Source: Motiliproteus coralliicola (GTDB lineage: Bacteria > Pseudomonadota > Gammaproteobacteria > Pseudomonadales > Balneatricaceae). Taken from it: a stretch of 64,000 bases of DNA. Of the stretch, positions 54,026 through 63,217 are shown piece by piece. The DNA lies in the NCBI RefSeq assembly GCF_003345655.1, contig NZ_QQOH01000001.1:806001-870000 (forward strand), in the 5' to 3' direction. Both the position numbers and the translations under genes were made by a program. The notes beneath the pieces were generated by a model. That model ran no database searches. It was not told the DNA's origin and worked only from the letters and a program-made list of their open reading frames with translations. The number at the start of each line of letters is the position of its first letter. The first letter of the stretch is position 1.

Positions 54026-54607
54026 TTAGAACCAGTCGTCCTTACGGCGACGGCGCTTGGGCAAGTGAGGCACAATCAAACCGATCAGGATGCCGCCGAG
54101 CGCCAGCGCACCACCACGGAGGAACCAGCCCATCAAGTTGGTTTCATCCATCGCCTCGAGCTCACGTTGCAGACGATCAACTTCGTTCTGCAACTGGGCG
54201 GTGTCGGCAGTAGATCGGGCCTGCTTTTCATTGGAGCTGTTCAGATCCGTCTCAAGCGCAGCGATCGTCTCTTTCTGCTCTTCAATAATCTGACTCGAAC
54301 GGGCCAGCGCCTTTTCCAGTGCCGGCAGACGCACGGTGATGCTGTCACCGTTGTCGATATACTTGCTCTGCACCCAGCCCTCGGTGCCTGACGCTAGTCG
54401 GACGTGGCTGTAGCCGGTTGCCTTGTTCTGCTCCAGCACATCCAGCATGGTGCCGCTGGGCACGTTGGCTTTGATTCGATACTGATTACTTGGCCCCCGG
54501 TGCATAAACACCGTCACTTTATCGCTGATATGAGCACCCGCGGCCAGTGAGGGAGCAGACAGACCCAACGATGAAAGCAAAACCAAGACCAGCAACCCAA
54601 AGCGCAT
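54026..54607 (-). CDS. SH3-domain membrane protein (YgiM/TIGR04211 type)
   Basis: A 193-residue envelope protein: signal peptide (MRFGLLVLVLLSSLGLSAPS), bacterial SH3 domain (HISDKVTVFMHRGPSNQYRI to EGWVQSKYI), a coiled coil (about residues 95-155) and one C-terminal transmembrane helix (FLRGGALALGGILIGLIVP) ending in basic KRRRRKDDW. The role is unknown; the architecture suggests a periplasmic domain anchored at the C-terminus. Confidence 0.9.
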   Translation of the reverse strand: MRFGLLVLVLLSSLGLSAPSLAAGAHISDKVTVFMHRGPSNQYRIKANVPSGTMLDVLEQNKATGYSHVRLASGTEGWVQSKYIDNGDSITVRLPALEKALARSSQIIEEQKETIAALETDLNSSNEKQARSTADTAQLQNEVDRLQRELEAMDETNLMGWFLRGGALALGGILIGLIVPHLPKRRRRKDDWF

Positions 54608-54846
54608 AACAACCCCCTAACAAACCTGAATAAAGAAATACTGCTCACAAGATAAAGCTGGCGATTATAGCAGCCAGCCACACACCGGTTAAACCGCAAT
54701 CCGTACGCACCATCGCGATCGATAACTCCTGTAGCGGTCGATCCTGTGTGACCCAAGGACGCAGACCAAGTTCCATACCTCCCACCCCCTCAAACACAGG
54801 CGTTGCTGTTATCATCGACGCTTTGATCCACCTGAAGACATCGACC

Positions 54847-57648
54847 ATGACCCCTCTGTTCCCGATCCAAGATCTGGTTCCGGCACTGACTGCCCAACAA
54901 TGCGTCCTGACACCCAATCGCCGGCTGAGCCGCCACCTGCATCACAGTTACGCCGAGCATCAGCGATCGCAAGGGCTTCGCAGCTGGCATAGCCCACGGA
55001 TCCATTCGTTGGAGGGGTGGATTCAACAACAGTGGCAGCAACTTCAGGATCAGGGCAGCCCCCTTGCCCGAGTATTGGTACTCGACGCCCGCCAGGAGCT
55101 GCACCTGTGGCAACAGGTTCTGGAACAGGACGACCAGGGTCAGCAGTGGCTACAACCCACAGGCGCTGCCCGCCAGGCACAGCAGGCGATCAAGACCCTG
55201 CAGCTGTGGTGTCAAACCCTCGATTCCGAACTATTACAAGGGTTGATCCCGGACGATTTTCCACTGCAGCGCTGGCATCAGCAATTTCGCCAACGTCTGG
55301 ACGACCTCGGCGCCATCACCTTTATCGATGCGGTCGAGCGCTTGATCCAGGCCTACCAAAGCGCCGAGCTGCGAGCCGAGCCTGCCACCTGGCTGGTCCA
55401 GTTCCAAGAGCTGACCCCGCTACACCAACAACTGCTGCAACAAGCCTTCGAGCAACAGCATCACCATCAGCAACCCGTTGATGAAGCCCACTGCCAACGC
55501 ATCGCCTGCGACGACCATCAGACCGAGATCGCTCTGGCAGCACAATGGACCCGGCAAATACTCCAAACTCAGCCCGGCGCACTGATCGGCATTGTCGATC
55601 CGCAGCTAGCCAACTTTCGCGACCAGTACGAGCGCCAGTTGCGTCACGTGCTGGAGCCGGTGCGATTGTTCAGCAATGAGGAGCAACAGGCACCGTTATT
55701 CAACATCTCTATCGGCACTCCGCTCAGCGATGCGGCCATTATCGATAACGGACTGCTGTTATTAGAGTTCATTAGTCGACCGCTAGAGCTCGATGAGATC
55801 TGCACCCTGCTCTATAGCCCGTTTATGCCCGGCACCGATACTGAGATCGAGCTGCGGGTAGCGCTGGAACTGCAACTTCGTCGCCTGGGCCATGCCCAAT
55901 ACAGCCTGCCGTCACTGCTTCAACAGCTCAGTCTGGTCGAGCAGCGACAGGCCGAGGCAGCCGACTCAGAGCCAGAGGGCTCCGATAGCGGCTCCAGCGA
56001 ACTGACCAAATTATTGCAGCAGCTGGGCCGACTCACCCGCCAACCCTATCGCAGCCTTAACGACTGGGGACGCTGGACGATCCAACAGCTGCGCCAACTC
56101 GGCTGGCCCGGTTCGCGTCGTCCCAGCAGTATCGAGTACCAGCAGATCAGCCAATGGTACGAGCTGCTGGCGGGATTCGGTCGCTTTGACCCACTACTCG
56201 AACCGATGTCGCTTCGACAGGGACTCAGGCTGTTACGCAGCGAGACACAACAGCTGAGCTTCCAACCACAGGTCGGCGATTCGGCAGTTCAGGTACTCGG
56301 GCCGCTGGAAGCCGCCGGCCTTCGCTTTACCCACCTTTGGATCTGCGGCCTCAGCGATGAGCGCTGGCCGGAAAGCCCCAGCCCCAACCCGCTACTTCCC
56401 AGCGCCTATCAGCAGGCGCTGGGCATGCCCCATGCCAGCGCCGAGCGCGAGCTGGAGTTTTGCCGCCAACTGACCCAACTGTTTGCCCATAGTGCCAATC
56501 AGGTTGTCCTCAGCCATCCGGAAAAAGAGGGCGATCAACTGCTACGCCCCAGCGGCCTGATTCGTGACTACCCAATAGTCAGCATCGATCAACTGCCGAT
56601 CAGCCAAAGCCGCCCATTTGAACCCCAGCAGCAACTGGCCGATCTAGCCAGCCTGCAGCAAACGGCGAGACTAGAGCAGATCGACACCCAATGGGCCCCC
56701 GCGGTAGACACCCAGGAAGCTGAAGGTCTTGGCGGCGGCAGCGCCCTGCTGGCGAACCAGTCGCTCTGCCCCTTCAGCGCCTTCGCCATTCACCGCCTGG
56801 GCGCTCAACCACTGGATCAACCCCAACTGGGCCTTAACGCCGCCCAGCGAGGCAATATTGTCCACGAGGTGATGGAGCAACTCTGGCGTCACTTCAAAGA
56901 CCAGCAAGCCCTGGCGCAGTGTCCGCCCGAGCAGCTCGAGACCTGGTTGCACGATGCCATCCAGCAGGCACTTCGACTGCCTCGACTGCAGGCCCGCCGC
57001 TGGATGGGCGATCACTACTGGCGGCTGGAACAGCTGCGACTCGAGGGGTTGATCAAACGCTGGTTGTCAGCCGAGCTGGAGCGCCCGGCATTCAGCATCG
57101 AGGCGCTGGAGAAACCGCTCCAGGCGGAAATTCGGGGTCTGCGACTCAAACTTCGGATCGACCGGATCGACCGCCTGACCGATGGCAGCCTGCTGCTGAT
57201 CGATTACAAGACCGGGCGACCGGGCGTCACCGACTGGTTCAACGACCGGCCGAGACAGCCCCAGCTGCCGCTCTACCAGTACGCCACCCGCCATTCCGTC
57301 TCGGCACTGGCGTTTGGTCAGATCCACCCCAAGAAGGTCGGCTTCGTGGGGCTGCACGATGCGCAGACGGATTCACCGGCCGAAGGCATTGGAATCCTGG
57401 CGAAACTTCGCAACCCTCCGGCCGCCGACTGGCAGCAACTGACCGAGCAGTGGCGCAACACACTGGAACAGCTCGCCAGTGACTTTTTGGCCGGCAATGC
57501 GCAGGTCGATCCGCTAGATTCCAACGCCTACCGCTACTCGAAGCTCGAACCCTTGAACCGCTATTACGAACAAGCCGAACAACAGGCCTCAGCCGCACCA
57601 AACGCGCAGATGCCGACGCTGAAACCACAACAGGAGTGCGCATCATGA
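54847..57648 (+). CDS. AddB-like PD-(D/E)XK nuclease, probable DNA repair protein
   Basis: A 933-residue protein of the RecB-nuclease/inactivated-helicase type. The N-terminus (LTPNRRLSRHLHHSYAEHQ) replaces a true Walker A. The C-terminal nuclease has LCPFSAFAIHRLGAQPL, GNIVHEVMEQLWRHF, and LLLIDYKTGRPG (Asp/Lys active site). The iron-sulfur-type cysteines that usually close this fold seem lost: the segment reads VDPLDSNAYRYSKLEPLNRYY. The ATG at 54847 is preferred over an open frame from 54748. The stop overlaps the helicase start (ATGA), so the two subunits are coupled and likely form an AddAB-like end-processing complex. Confidence 0.87.
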   Translation: MTPLFPIQDLVPALTAQQCVLTPNRRLSRHLHHSYAEHQRSQGLRSWHSPRIHSLEGWIQQQWQQLQDQGSPLARVLVLDARQELHLWQQVLEQDDQGQQWLQPTGAARQAQQAIKTLQLWCQTLDSELLQGLIPDDFPLQRWHQQFRQRLDDLGAITFIDAVERLIQAYQSAELRAEPATWLVQFQELTPLHQQLLQQAFEQQHHHQQPVDEAHCQRIACDDHQTEIALAAQWTRQILQTQPGALIGIVDPQLANFRDQYERQLRHVLEPVRLFSNEEQQAPLFNISIGTPLSDAAIIDNGLLLLEFISRPLELDEICTLLYSPFMPGTDTEIELRVALELQLRRLGHAQYSLPSLLQQLSLVEQRQAEAADSEPEGSDSGSSELTKLLQQLGRLTRQPYRSLNDWGRWTIQQLRQLGWPGSRRPSSIEYQQISQWYELLAGFGRFDPLLEPMSLRQGLRLLRSETQQLSFQPQVGDSAVQVLGPLEAAGLRFTHLWICGLSDERWPESPSPNPLLPSAYQQALGMPHASAERELEFCRQLTQLFAHSANQVVLSHPEKEGDQLLRPSGLIRDYPIVSIDQLPISQSRPFEPQQQLADLASLQQTARLEQIDTQWAPAVDTQEAEGLGGGSALLANQSLCPFSAFAIHRLGAQPLDQPQLGLNAAQRGNIVHEVMEQLWRHFKDQQALAQCPPEQLETWLHDAIQQALRLPRLQARRWMGDHYWRLEQLRLEGLIKRWLSAELERPAFSIEALEKPLQAEIRGLRLKLRIDRIDRLTDGSLLLIDYKTGRPGVTDWFNDRPRQPQLPLYQYATRHSVSALAFGQIHPKKVGFVGLHDAQTDSPAEGIGILAKLRNPPAADWQQLTEQWRNTLEQLASDFLAGNAQVDPLDSNAYRYSKLEPLNRYYEQAEQQASAAPNAQMPTLKPQQECAS

Positions 57649-60600
57649 AGCAGCCGCTCGATAGCGCCAATCGCCAGCGGGCCCTCGATCCCGGCCAGTC
57701 ATTCTGCGTTCGCGCCCCGGCCGGCTCGGGTAAAACCGAGCTGCTGACCCAGCGGGTACTGGTGTTACTGGCACGGGTGCAACGCCCCGAAGAGATCCTC
57801 TGTATCACCTTTACCCGTAAAGCGGCGGCGGAGATGCGCGACCGGATTCTGAAATCCCTGCGCAAAGCGGAACAGACCGAGCCGCCCCAGGCACCCCATG
57901 AACGCCATACCTGGGAGCTGGCCAGAGCTGCGCTGGCCAACGATCAACAGCAGCAGTGGCATCTGCTGCAAAATCCGGCACGGCTGCAGATATTGACCAT
58001 CGACGCGCTGTGCGCCGGTTTGACACGCCGCCTGCCGCTACAAGCCGGCTTCGGCCTGCAACCGGACATCTGTCCCGATGCACAAACACTCTACCAGCAG
58101 GCCGTCGAAAGGCTGCTGATGCACCTTGAGGAAGACGACCCGGTCGCCGAGCCTCTCGGTCGACTGTTATTGCATCTGGACAACAACCTCGACCGGATCG
58201 AACCGTTACTGGTGTCGATGCTTGGCAAGCGCGAGCAGTGGCTGCCACTGATCGGTAGCGGCGAACAGCTGCGCCAGGCCCGCCAACTGCTCGAATCGGC
58301 CCTGGGCCAGCTTCGTCAGGACGAACTACAAGCATTACGCCAGCAACTGACCCTGTTTGAGTCAGACCTGGCCGGATTGCTGGATTACGCTGCCGGCAAC
58401 CTGACCGATGATTCGCCGCTGGCTTGTTGCCAGGGGATCACCGAACTGCCGGGAACCGCCAACGAGGACCTTCCCCAGTGGCAGGCGTTAACCGAACTGC
58501 TGCTGACCGCTCAGGGCCAGTGGCGCAAACAGGTGACCGTAAAAAACGGTTTCCCGGCGGGCTCGACCAAGGATGAAAAAGCCCTTGCCAAAGCGCGCAA
58601 ACAGGCATTGATGGAGATGATCGGCCAGCTGTCTGAACTCCCCGGGCTGCTGGAGCGCCTGCAACGGCTGCTGCTGTTGCCGGTCTCAAACTACGCCGAT
58701 ACCCAGTGGCACATCCTCGATGCCCTGACCCAGGTATTACCCCGCCTGGTGGCCGAACTCTGGCTCTGTTTCAGCGAACAGAATCAGGTCGACTACAGCG
58801 AGTTGACCCGCGGCGCCCTGACCGCCTTGGGCGATGAACACCAGCCCACCGACCTGATGCTGCTGCTGGATTACCGACTCAGTCACATCCTGGTGGATGA
58901 GTTTCAGGATACTGCCGCACCTCAGATCGCGCTGCTGCAGAAACTGACCCACGGCTGGCAGAGTGGCGACGGTCGCACCCTGTTTATCGTCGGCGACGGC
59001 ATGCAGTCCTGTTACGGCTTCCGCAACGCCAATGTCGGCCTGTTCCTGAATGCCCGCCGCGAAGGGATAGGGTCGGTATCGCTGCAAAGCGCCGATTTGA
59101 GCGTCAACTTCCGCTCCCAACAGCAGCTAGTTGGCTGGGTTAACCAGGTCTTTCGCGGCGCTTTCCCGGCCGAGGATGACATCTGCCGCGGCGCGGTCAG
59201 TTATTCCGATTCCGACAGCTTCAATCCGCCACTGGATGGCGAGGCGGTCAAACTCCACGGCCTGGTGGATTATCCCAACAACGACAGTGCCGCCACAGCC
59301 GAAGCCGACCTGATCGTCGATCTGATCCGCAACACCCGCGCTGAGAGCCCCCAAGACAGCATCGCCGTACTGGTGCGCAACCGCTCCCACCTGCGCGCCA
59401 TTCTGCCGGCGCTGCAGCGAGCCGGTTTCAACTGGCTGGCCACCGACCTTGATCCGTTGGCCACTCGGATGTGGGTTCAGGACCTGCTGTCGCTGGCCCG
59501 CGCTCTATCCAGCCCTGCCGATCGAATCGCTTGGCTAGCATTACTGCGGGCACCCTGGTGCGGCCTCGACAATGCCGACCTTCTGGCCTTGGCAGGGCTG
59601 GAACATCGGCGCACCCCCATCCTGACCCGGCTTGAGCAACTACTGGGTCAGCAGGACACGATCCAGGTTGAGAGCCGCCGCCTCTCCAGCGACGGTCTGT
59701 CGCGGCTGCAGCGTTTCTACGCGGTATTTGGCAACGGCTGGCAACAGCGCCAACGCCGCAGCCTGCGCGACAGTATAGAGCTGTGCTGGCTGCGCCTGGG
59801 CGGTGCTGCGGGCTTGGACAGCGCCCAACGCCGCGACATCGATCGGGCGCTGGATCTGATAGGCCAGCATGAGCGGGCCGGCAGGATCGCGGATTGGAGC
59901 CAGCTGGAACGGGATCTGGGCAAGCTATACGCACAACCCGCCAGCGATGCCGATCCGCGACTGCAGATCATGACGATCCACAAGTCCAAGGGGTTGGAAT
60001 TTGACCATGTCATTCTAGCCGGATTGCATCGAACCCCACGTGCCGATGATAAAGCCCTGCTGCAGTGGCACGAGCGGCTCAACGCCAACGGTGAGCTGGA
60101 GCTGTTGATGGCACCGCTGGCGGCCGACAGCGACGATGAAGACCCGATCTACCGCTACCTCAGTAGCGAAGCCTCGGCCCGCGACCGGATGGAATCGGTA
60201 CGCCTGCTTTACGTCGGCGCAACCCGAGCCATCAAGCGGCTGCATCTGAGCAGCTGTTTCACTACCGACAGCAAAGGCACTCTCAAGAGCCCCGCCAAGA
60301 ACTCTCTGCTGGCCGGGATCTGGCCGCAGGTCAAAGACCTGTTTGAGTGCTATCCGGCGCCGGATAATTTGAAAACCCACGCCCCGGATCGCAGCCTGCA
60401 CCAGCTAAAACGTCTAAACCTGGATTGGCAGGTGCCACTGCCGGCTGACGAGAACCTGCTACCCGCACCTTCACGCCGCGAACTCGATGAAGGAGACAAC
60501 CTGCCGGAGGCGGATTGGTTGCAAGCCCCTCGATTGGCGGGAACCCTGGTACACCAGGTCTTCAAGCAACTGGCCGAAGCCCCGCTTCCCAGCCTGGAAA

Positions 60601-61049
60601 CACTGTCGACCCAACGGCAGCAGTGGCGGATCCAGCTACAACAACTGGGGCTGGGTAGCGACGAACTGGAGCAGGCACTGGTTCGAGTGGAACGCCTGTT
60701 GGGCCAGGCCCTGGAAGACCCTACCGGTCGCTGGCTGCTGGATCATCGCCACCCCGATAGTGCCAGCGAACTGCCGCTGAGCCACTACAACGGCTTCAAA
60801 ACCCAGCAGTTTGTCGTGGACCGGACCTTTATCGGCGAACAGGGCGAGCGCTGGATTATCGATTACAAGACCGCCGCGTGCCCGGCAGAGCTCGACTTTA
60901 GCCAGTTTATCCAGCAAGAATCAGAGCGTTATCGGCAACAGCTGCAGAATTACGCCAACTGCTTCCGAGCCATGGAGAAGCGGCCGATTCGTGCCGCACT
61001 CTATTTCCCGGAAAGCTGCCATCTGGCCGAAATCAAATTGCTGACCTGA
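57645..61049 (+). CDS. AddA-like UvrD-family helicase-nuclease
   Basis: A 1134-residue superfamily-1 helicase with a C-terminal nuclease. Walker A is APAGSGKTELLTQRVL, motif Ia ITFTRKAAAEMRDRI, Walker B region ILVDEFQDT, motif III IVGDGMQSCYGFR, motif V MTIHKSKGLEFDHVILAG, motif VI LLYVGATRAIKRLHLSS. The C-terminal nuclease shows AGTLVHQVFKQLAE and RWIIDYKTAACP. The ATG at 57645 has AGGAG 8 nt upstream. With the preceding gene it forms a RecBCD/AddAB-like pair for double-strand-break ends. Confidence 0.92.
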   Translation: MKQPLDSANRQRALDPGQSFCVRAPAGSGKTELLTQRVLVLLARVQRPEEILCITFTRKAAAEMRDRILKSLRKAEQTEPPQAPHERHTWELARAALANDQQQQWHLLQNPARLQILTIDALCAGLTRRLPLQAGFGLQPDICPDAQTLYQQAVERLLMHLEEDDPVAEPLGRLLLHLDNNLDRIEPLLVSMLGKREQWLPLIGSGEQLRQARQLLESALGQLRQDELQALRQQLTLFESDLAGLLDYAAGNLTDDSPLACCQGITELPGTANEDLPQWQALTELLLTAQGQWRKQVTVKNGFPAGSTKDEKALAKARKQALMEMIGQLSELPGLLERLQRLLLLPVSNYADTQWHILDALTQVLPRLVAELWLCFSEQNQVDYSELTRGALTALGDEHQPTDLMLLLDYRLSHILVDEFQDTAAPQIALLQKLTHGWQSGDGRTLFIVGDGMQSCYGFRNANVGLFLNARREGIGSVSLQSADLSVNFRSQQQLVGWVNQVFRGAFPAEDDICRGAVSYSDSDSFNPPLDGEAVKLHGLVDYPNNDSAATAEADLIVDLIRNTRAESPQDSIAVLVRNRSHLRAILPALQRAGFNWLATDLDPLATRMWVQDLLSLARALSSPADRIAWLALLRAPWCGLDNADLLALAGLEHRRTPILTRLEQLLGQQDTIQVESRRLSSDGLSRLQRFYAVFGNGWQQRQRRSLRDSIELCWLRLGGAAGLDSAQRRDIDRALDLIGQHERAGRIADWSQLERDLGKLYAQPASDADPRLQIMTIHKSKGLEFDHVILAGLHRTPRADDKALLQWHERLNANGELELLMAPLAADSDDEDPIYRYLSSEASARDRMESVRLLYVGATRAIKRLHLSSCFTTDSKGTLKSPAKNSLLAGIWPQVKDLFECYPAPDNLKTHAPDRSLHQLKRLNLDWQVPLPADENLLPAPSRRELDEGDNLPEADWLQAPRLAGTLVHQVFKQLAEAPLPSLETLSTQRQQWRIQLQQLGLGSDELEQALVRVERLLGQALEDPTGRWLLDHRHPDSASELPLSHYNGFKTQQFVVDRTFIGEQGERWIIDYKTAACPAELDFSQFIQQESERYRQQLQNYANCFRAMEKRPIRAALYFPESCHLAEIKLLT

Positions 61050-61151
61050 CCCGGTCAGGTTTAGCGGTCATCGACGGTAAAAGCTCAGCGCCGATGACCA
61101 TAACCCCTTGACCGATGGTGCAATGCAGCTAGATATGTTACAACCTGCCAA

Positions 61152-61218
61152 CACAGTGACTGTGATCCAGAAATAAAGCCGCGGCTGCCATCACGCCCTC
61201 CTCGTTACATGCGTGATG
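61152..61218 (+). promoter_or_regulatory. two inverted repeats in the DAHP synthase leader
   Basis: CACAGT-G-ACTGTG (61152-61164) is a perfect odd palindrome. CATCACGC (61189-61196) and GCGTGATG (61211-61218) form a perfect 8-bp inverted repeat with a 14-nt loop. Both lie upstream of the DAHP synthase start. They could be operators or a leader structure. Confidence 0.4.
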
Positions 61219-61252
61219 GAACAGACCCCGGCAACAGAGTTAGGAAAGAGCA

Positions 61253-62326
61253 ATGACCGATGTCCGCGTTGATGACCTAAACGTCAACTCACAATCCATC
61301 CTGATCACCCCCGAGCAGCTGAAGAAAAAGGTGCCTCTGACCGAAGCCGCCTGCCGCTCCGTACTCGAAGGGCGTGATGTGATCCGTAATATTCTCGACG
61401 GGAAAGACCACCGCATGTTTGTGGTTGTCGGCCCCTGCTCGATCCACGATCCTGAAGCCGCGCTGGACTATGGCCGCAAGCTGAAGAAGCTGGCCGATGA
61501 ACTCAAAGACACCCTGTACATCGTCATGCGGGTCTACTTTGAGAAACCCCGCACCACCGTCGGCTGGAAAGGCCTGATCAACGACCCTCACATGAACGAC
61601 TCGTTCGAAATCGAGGAAGGTCTGCAAATTGGCCGTCAACTGCTGATCGATCTTGCCGATATGGGCCTGCCGCTGTCCACCGAGGCACTCGACCCGATCT
61701 CACCGCAGTACATGCAGGATCTGATCTGCTGGTCAGCCATCGGCGCCCGTACCACCGAATCCCAGACTCACCGCGAGATGGCTTCCGGTCTGTCCAGTGC
61801 GGTCGGTTTCAAGAACGGCACCGACGGCGGCCTCACCGTAGCGATCAACGCATTGCAGTCGGTGTCCCACTCCCACAGCTTCCTGGGTATCAACGGCGAC
61901 GGCCAGGTCTCGGTGATCAATACCGGTGGCAACCAGTATGGCCACGTAGTCCTGCGCGGCGGCAATAACATCACCAACTATGACTCGGTCAGCGTCAAGC
62001 AATGCGAGGCAGCGCTTGAGAAGGCAGGTGTCAGTACCAACATCATGGTTGATTGCAGCCACGCCAATTCCAACAAAGATCCGGCACTGCAGCCGCTGGT
62101 CATGGAGAACGTGGCCAACCAGATCCTGGAAGGCAACCAGACCATTGTCGGCCTGATGATCGAGAGCAACCTGGAATGGGGCAACCAGTCGATTCCGAAA
62201 GACCTCAACGAACTCAAGTACGGCGTCTCGGTTACCGATGCCTGTATCGATTGGGATACGACCGAAAAATCGCTGAAAGAGATGGCCACCAAACTGCACG
62301 AAGCCCTGCCGGCCCGCCGCAGCTAA
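61253..62326 (+). CDS. aroG: 3-deoxy-7-phosphoheptulonate synthase (DAHP synthase, type I)
   Basis: A 357-residue entry enzyme of the shikimate pathway joining phosphoenolpyruvate and erythrose-4-phosphate. It has VVVGPCSIHDPEAALDYGRK, RVYFEKPRTTVGWKGLINDP, SGLSSAVGFKNGTDG, LRGGNNITNYD, VDCSHANSNKD and GLMIESNLEWGNQ, all typical of AroF/AroG/AroH. Which aromatic amino acid inhibits it cannot be told with certainty; the symbol is by family. A ribosome site GGAAAG precedes the ATG, and a terminator follows. Confidence 0.93.
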   Translation: MTDVRVDDLNVNSQSILITPEQLKKKVPLTEAACRSVLEGRDVIRNILDGKDHRMFVVVGPCSIHDPEAALDYGRKLKKLADELKDTLYIVMRVYFEKPRTTVGWKGLINDPHMNDSFEIEEGLQIGRQLLIDLADMGLPLSTEALDPISPQYMQDLICWSAIGARTTESQTHREMASGLSSAVGFKNGTDGGLTVAINALQSVSHSHSFLGINGDGQVSVINTGGNQYGHVVLRGGNNITNYDSVSVKQCEAALEKAGVSTNIMVDCSHANSNKDPALQPLVMENVANQILEGNQTIVGLMIESNLEWGNQSIPKDLNELKYGVSVTDACIDWDTTEKSLKEMATKLHEALPARRS

Positions 62327-62342
62327 GCCGCTAAGGAAAACC

Positions 62343-62371
62343 AAAAAAGGCTCCCTCGGGAGCCTTTTTTA
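62343..62371. terminator. bidirectional terminator between DAHP synthase gene and nfuA
   Basis: AGGCTCCC-TCG-GGGAGCCT hairpin flanked by AAAAAA and TTTTTT, between convergent genes. Confidence 0.93.
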
Positions 62372-62408
62372 TACTGTAGCCAGCACCATAATCGGCGCCA
62401 TCTACAGG

Positions 62409-63011
62409 TTACTGATAGTAAGCGTTGTCGGTTACCGAATGGTCGGTCACATCTTTGACGCCGACCAGACCACGAACCTTCTCTACCAGCGTGGCTTCAA
62501 CACCATCCTTGAGGGTCATATCGACCGCGCTACAACCCTGACAACCACCGCCGAACTTAAGCACCGCGATCTCACCCTGCTCTTCGCTGATCACCTCCAC
62601 CAGCGACACCTGGCCGCCGTGGGACGCCAGCCCCGGATTGATGTCATTGAACAGTACGTAGTTGATTTGATCTTCGATCGGGCTGTCTTCGCTGACCTTG
62701 GGCACCTTGGCATTGGGTGCTTTGATGGTCAACTGCCCTCCCATGCGGTCGGACGCGTAATCGACCACGGACTCTTCCAGATAGGGGATACTGTGGGGTT
62801 CCAGATAGACCTTGAAAGGTTCAAGTTCCATCACCTCATCCTCTTCCTGCACCTCTTCCGGCCGGCAATAGGCCAGACAGGTTTCGGCGTAGGGAGTACC
62901 GGGCTGGGTCACGAAGATTCGTACACCGATTCCCTCAACACTTTGTTTTTCCAGCAGTTCAGAGAGGTAATCCTGAGCGCTTTCTGTGATGGTGATGTCG
63001 TATGTCTGCAT
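62409..63011 (-). CDS. nfuA: Fe-S biogenesis protein NfuA
   Basis: A 200-residue Fe-S carrier with a degenerate A-type N-terminal domain ([16 protein letters not shown], then [14 protein letters not shown]) and a C-terminal Nfu domain with the cluster-binding [19 protein letters not shown] (Cys-x2-Cys). It delivers 4Fe-4S clusters under stress. It is of normal length and faces the terminator shared with the DAHP synthase gene. Confidence 0.96.
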   Translation of the reverse strand: MQTYDITITESAQDYLSELLEKQSVEGIGVRIFVTQPGTPYAETCLAYCRPEEVQEEDEVMELEPFKVYLEPHSIPYLEESVVDYASDRMGGQLTIKAPNAKVPKVSEDSPIEDQINYVLFNDINPGLASHGGQVSLVEVISEEQGEIAVLKFGGGCQGCSAVDMTLKDGVEATLVEKVRGLVGVKDVTDHSVTDNAYYQ

Positions 63012-63217
63012 CGATAAAACTACCTATAACAATCTTGGTTCCATTCTATGCGATCGTCTGCCAATAATGAACCTTACTTTTTTGGTCAGATATTAGACAG
63101 CTTCTAAACTGTTGCACCCTGCCGTTAAACCCAAGCTCCCCCATTAGCCCCATTTACCCCACCCAGCGCAGCCGGATCTGATAGAATGGCGCCCTTTTAG
63201 CCCAACGCCACAAGGTC

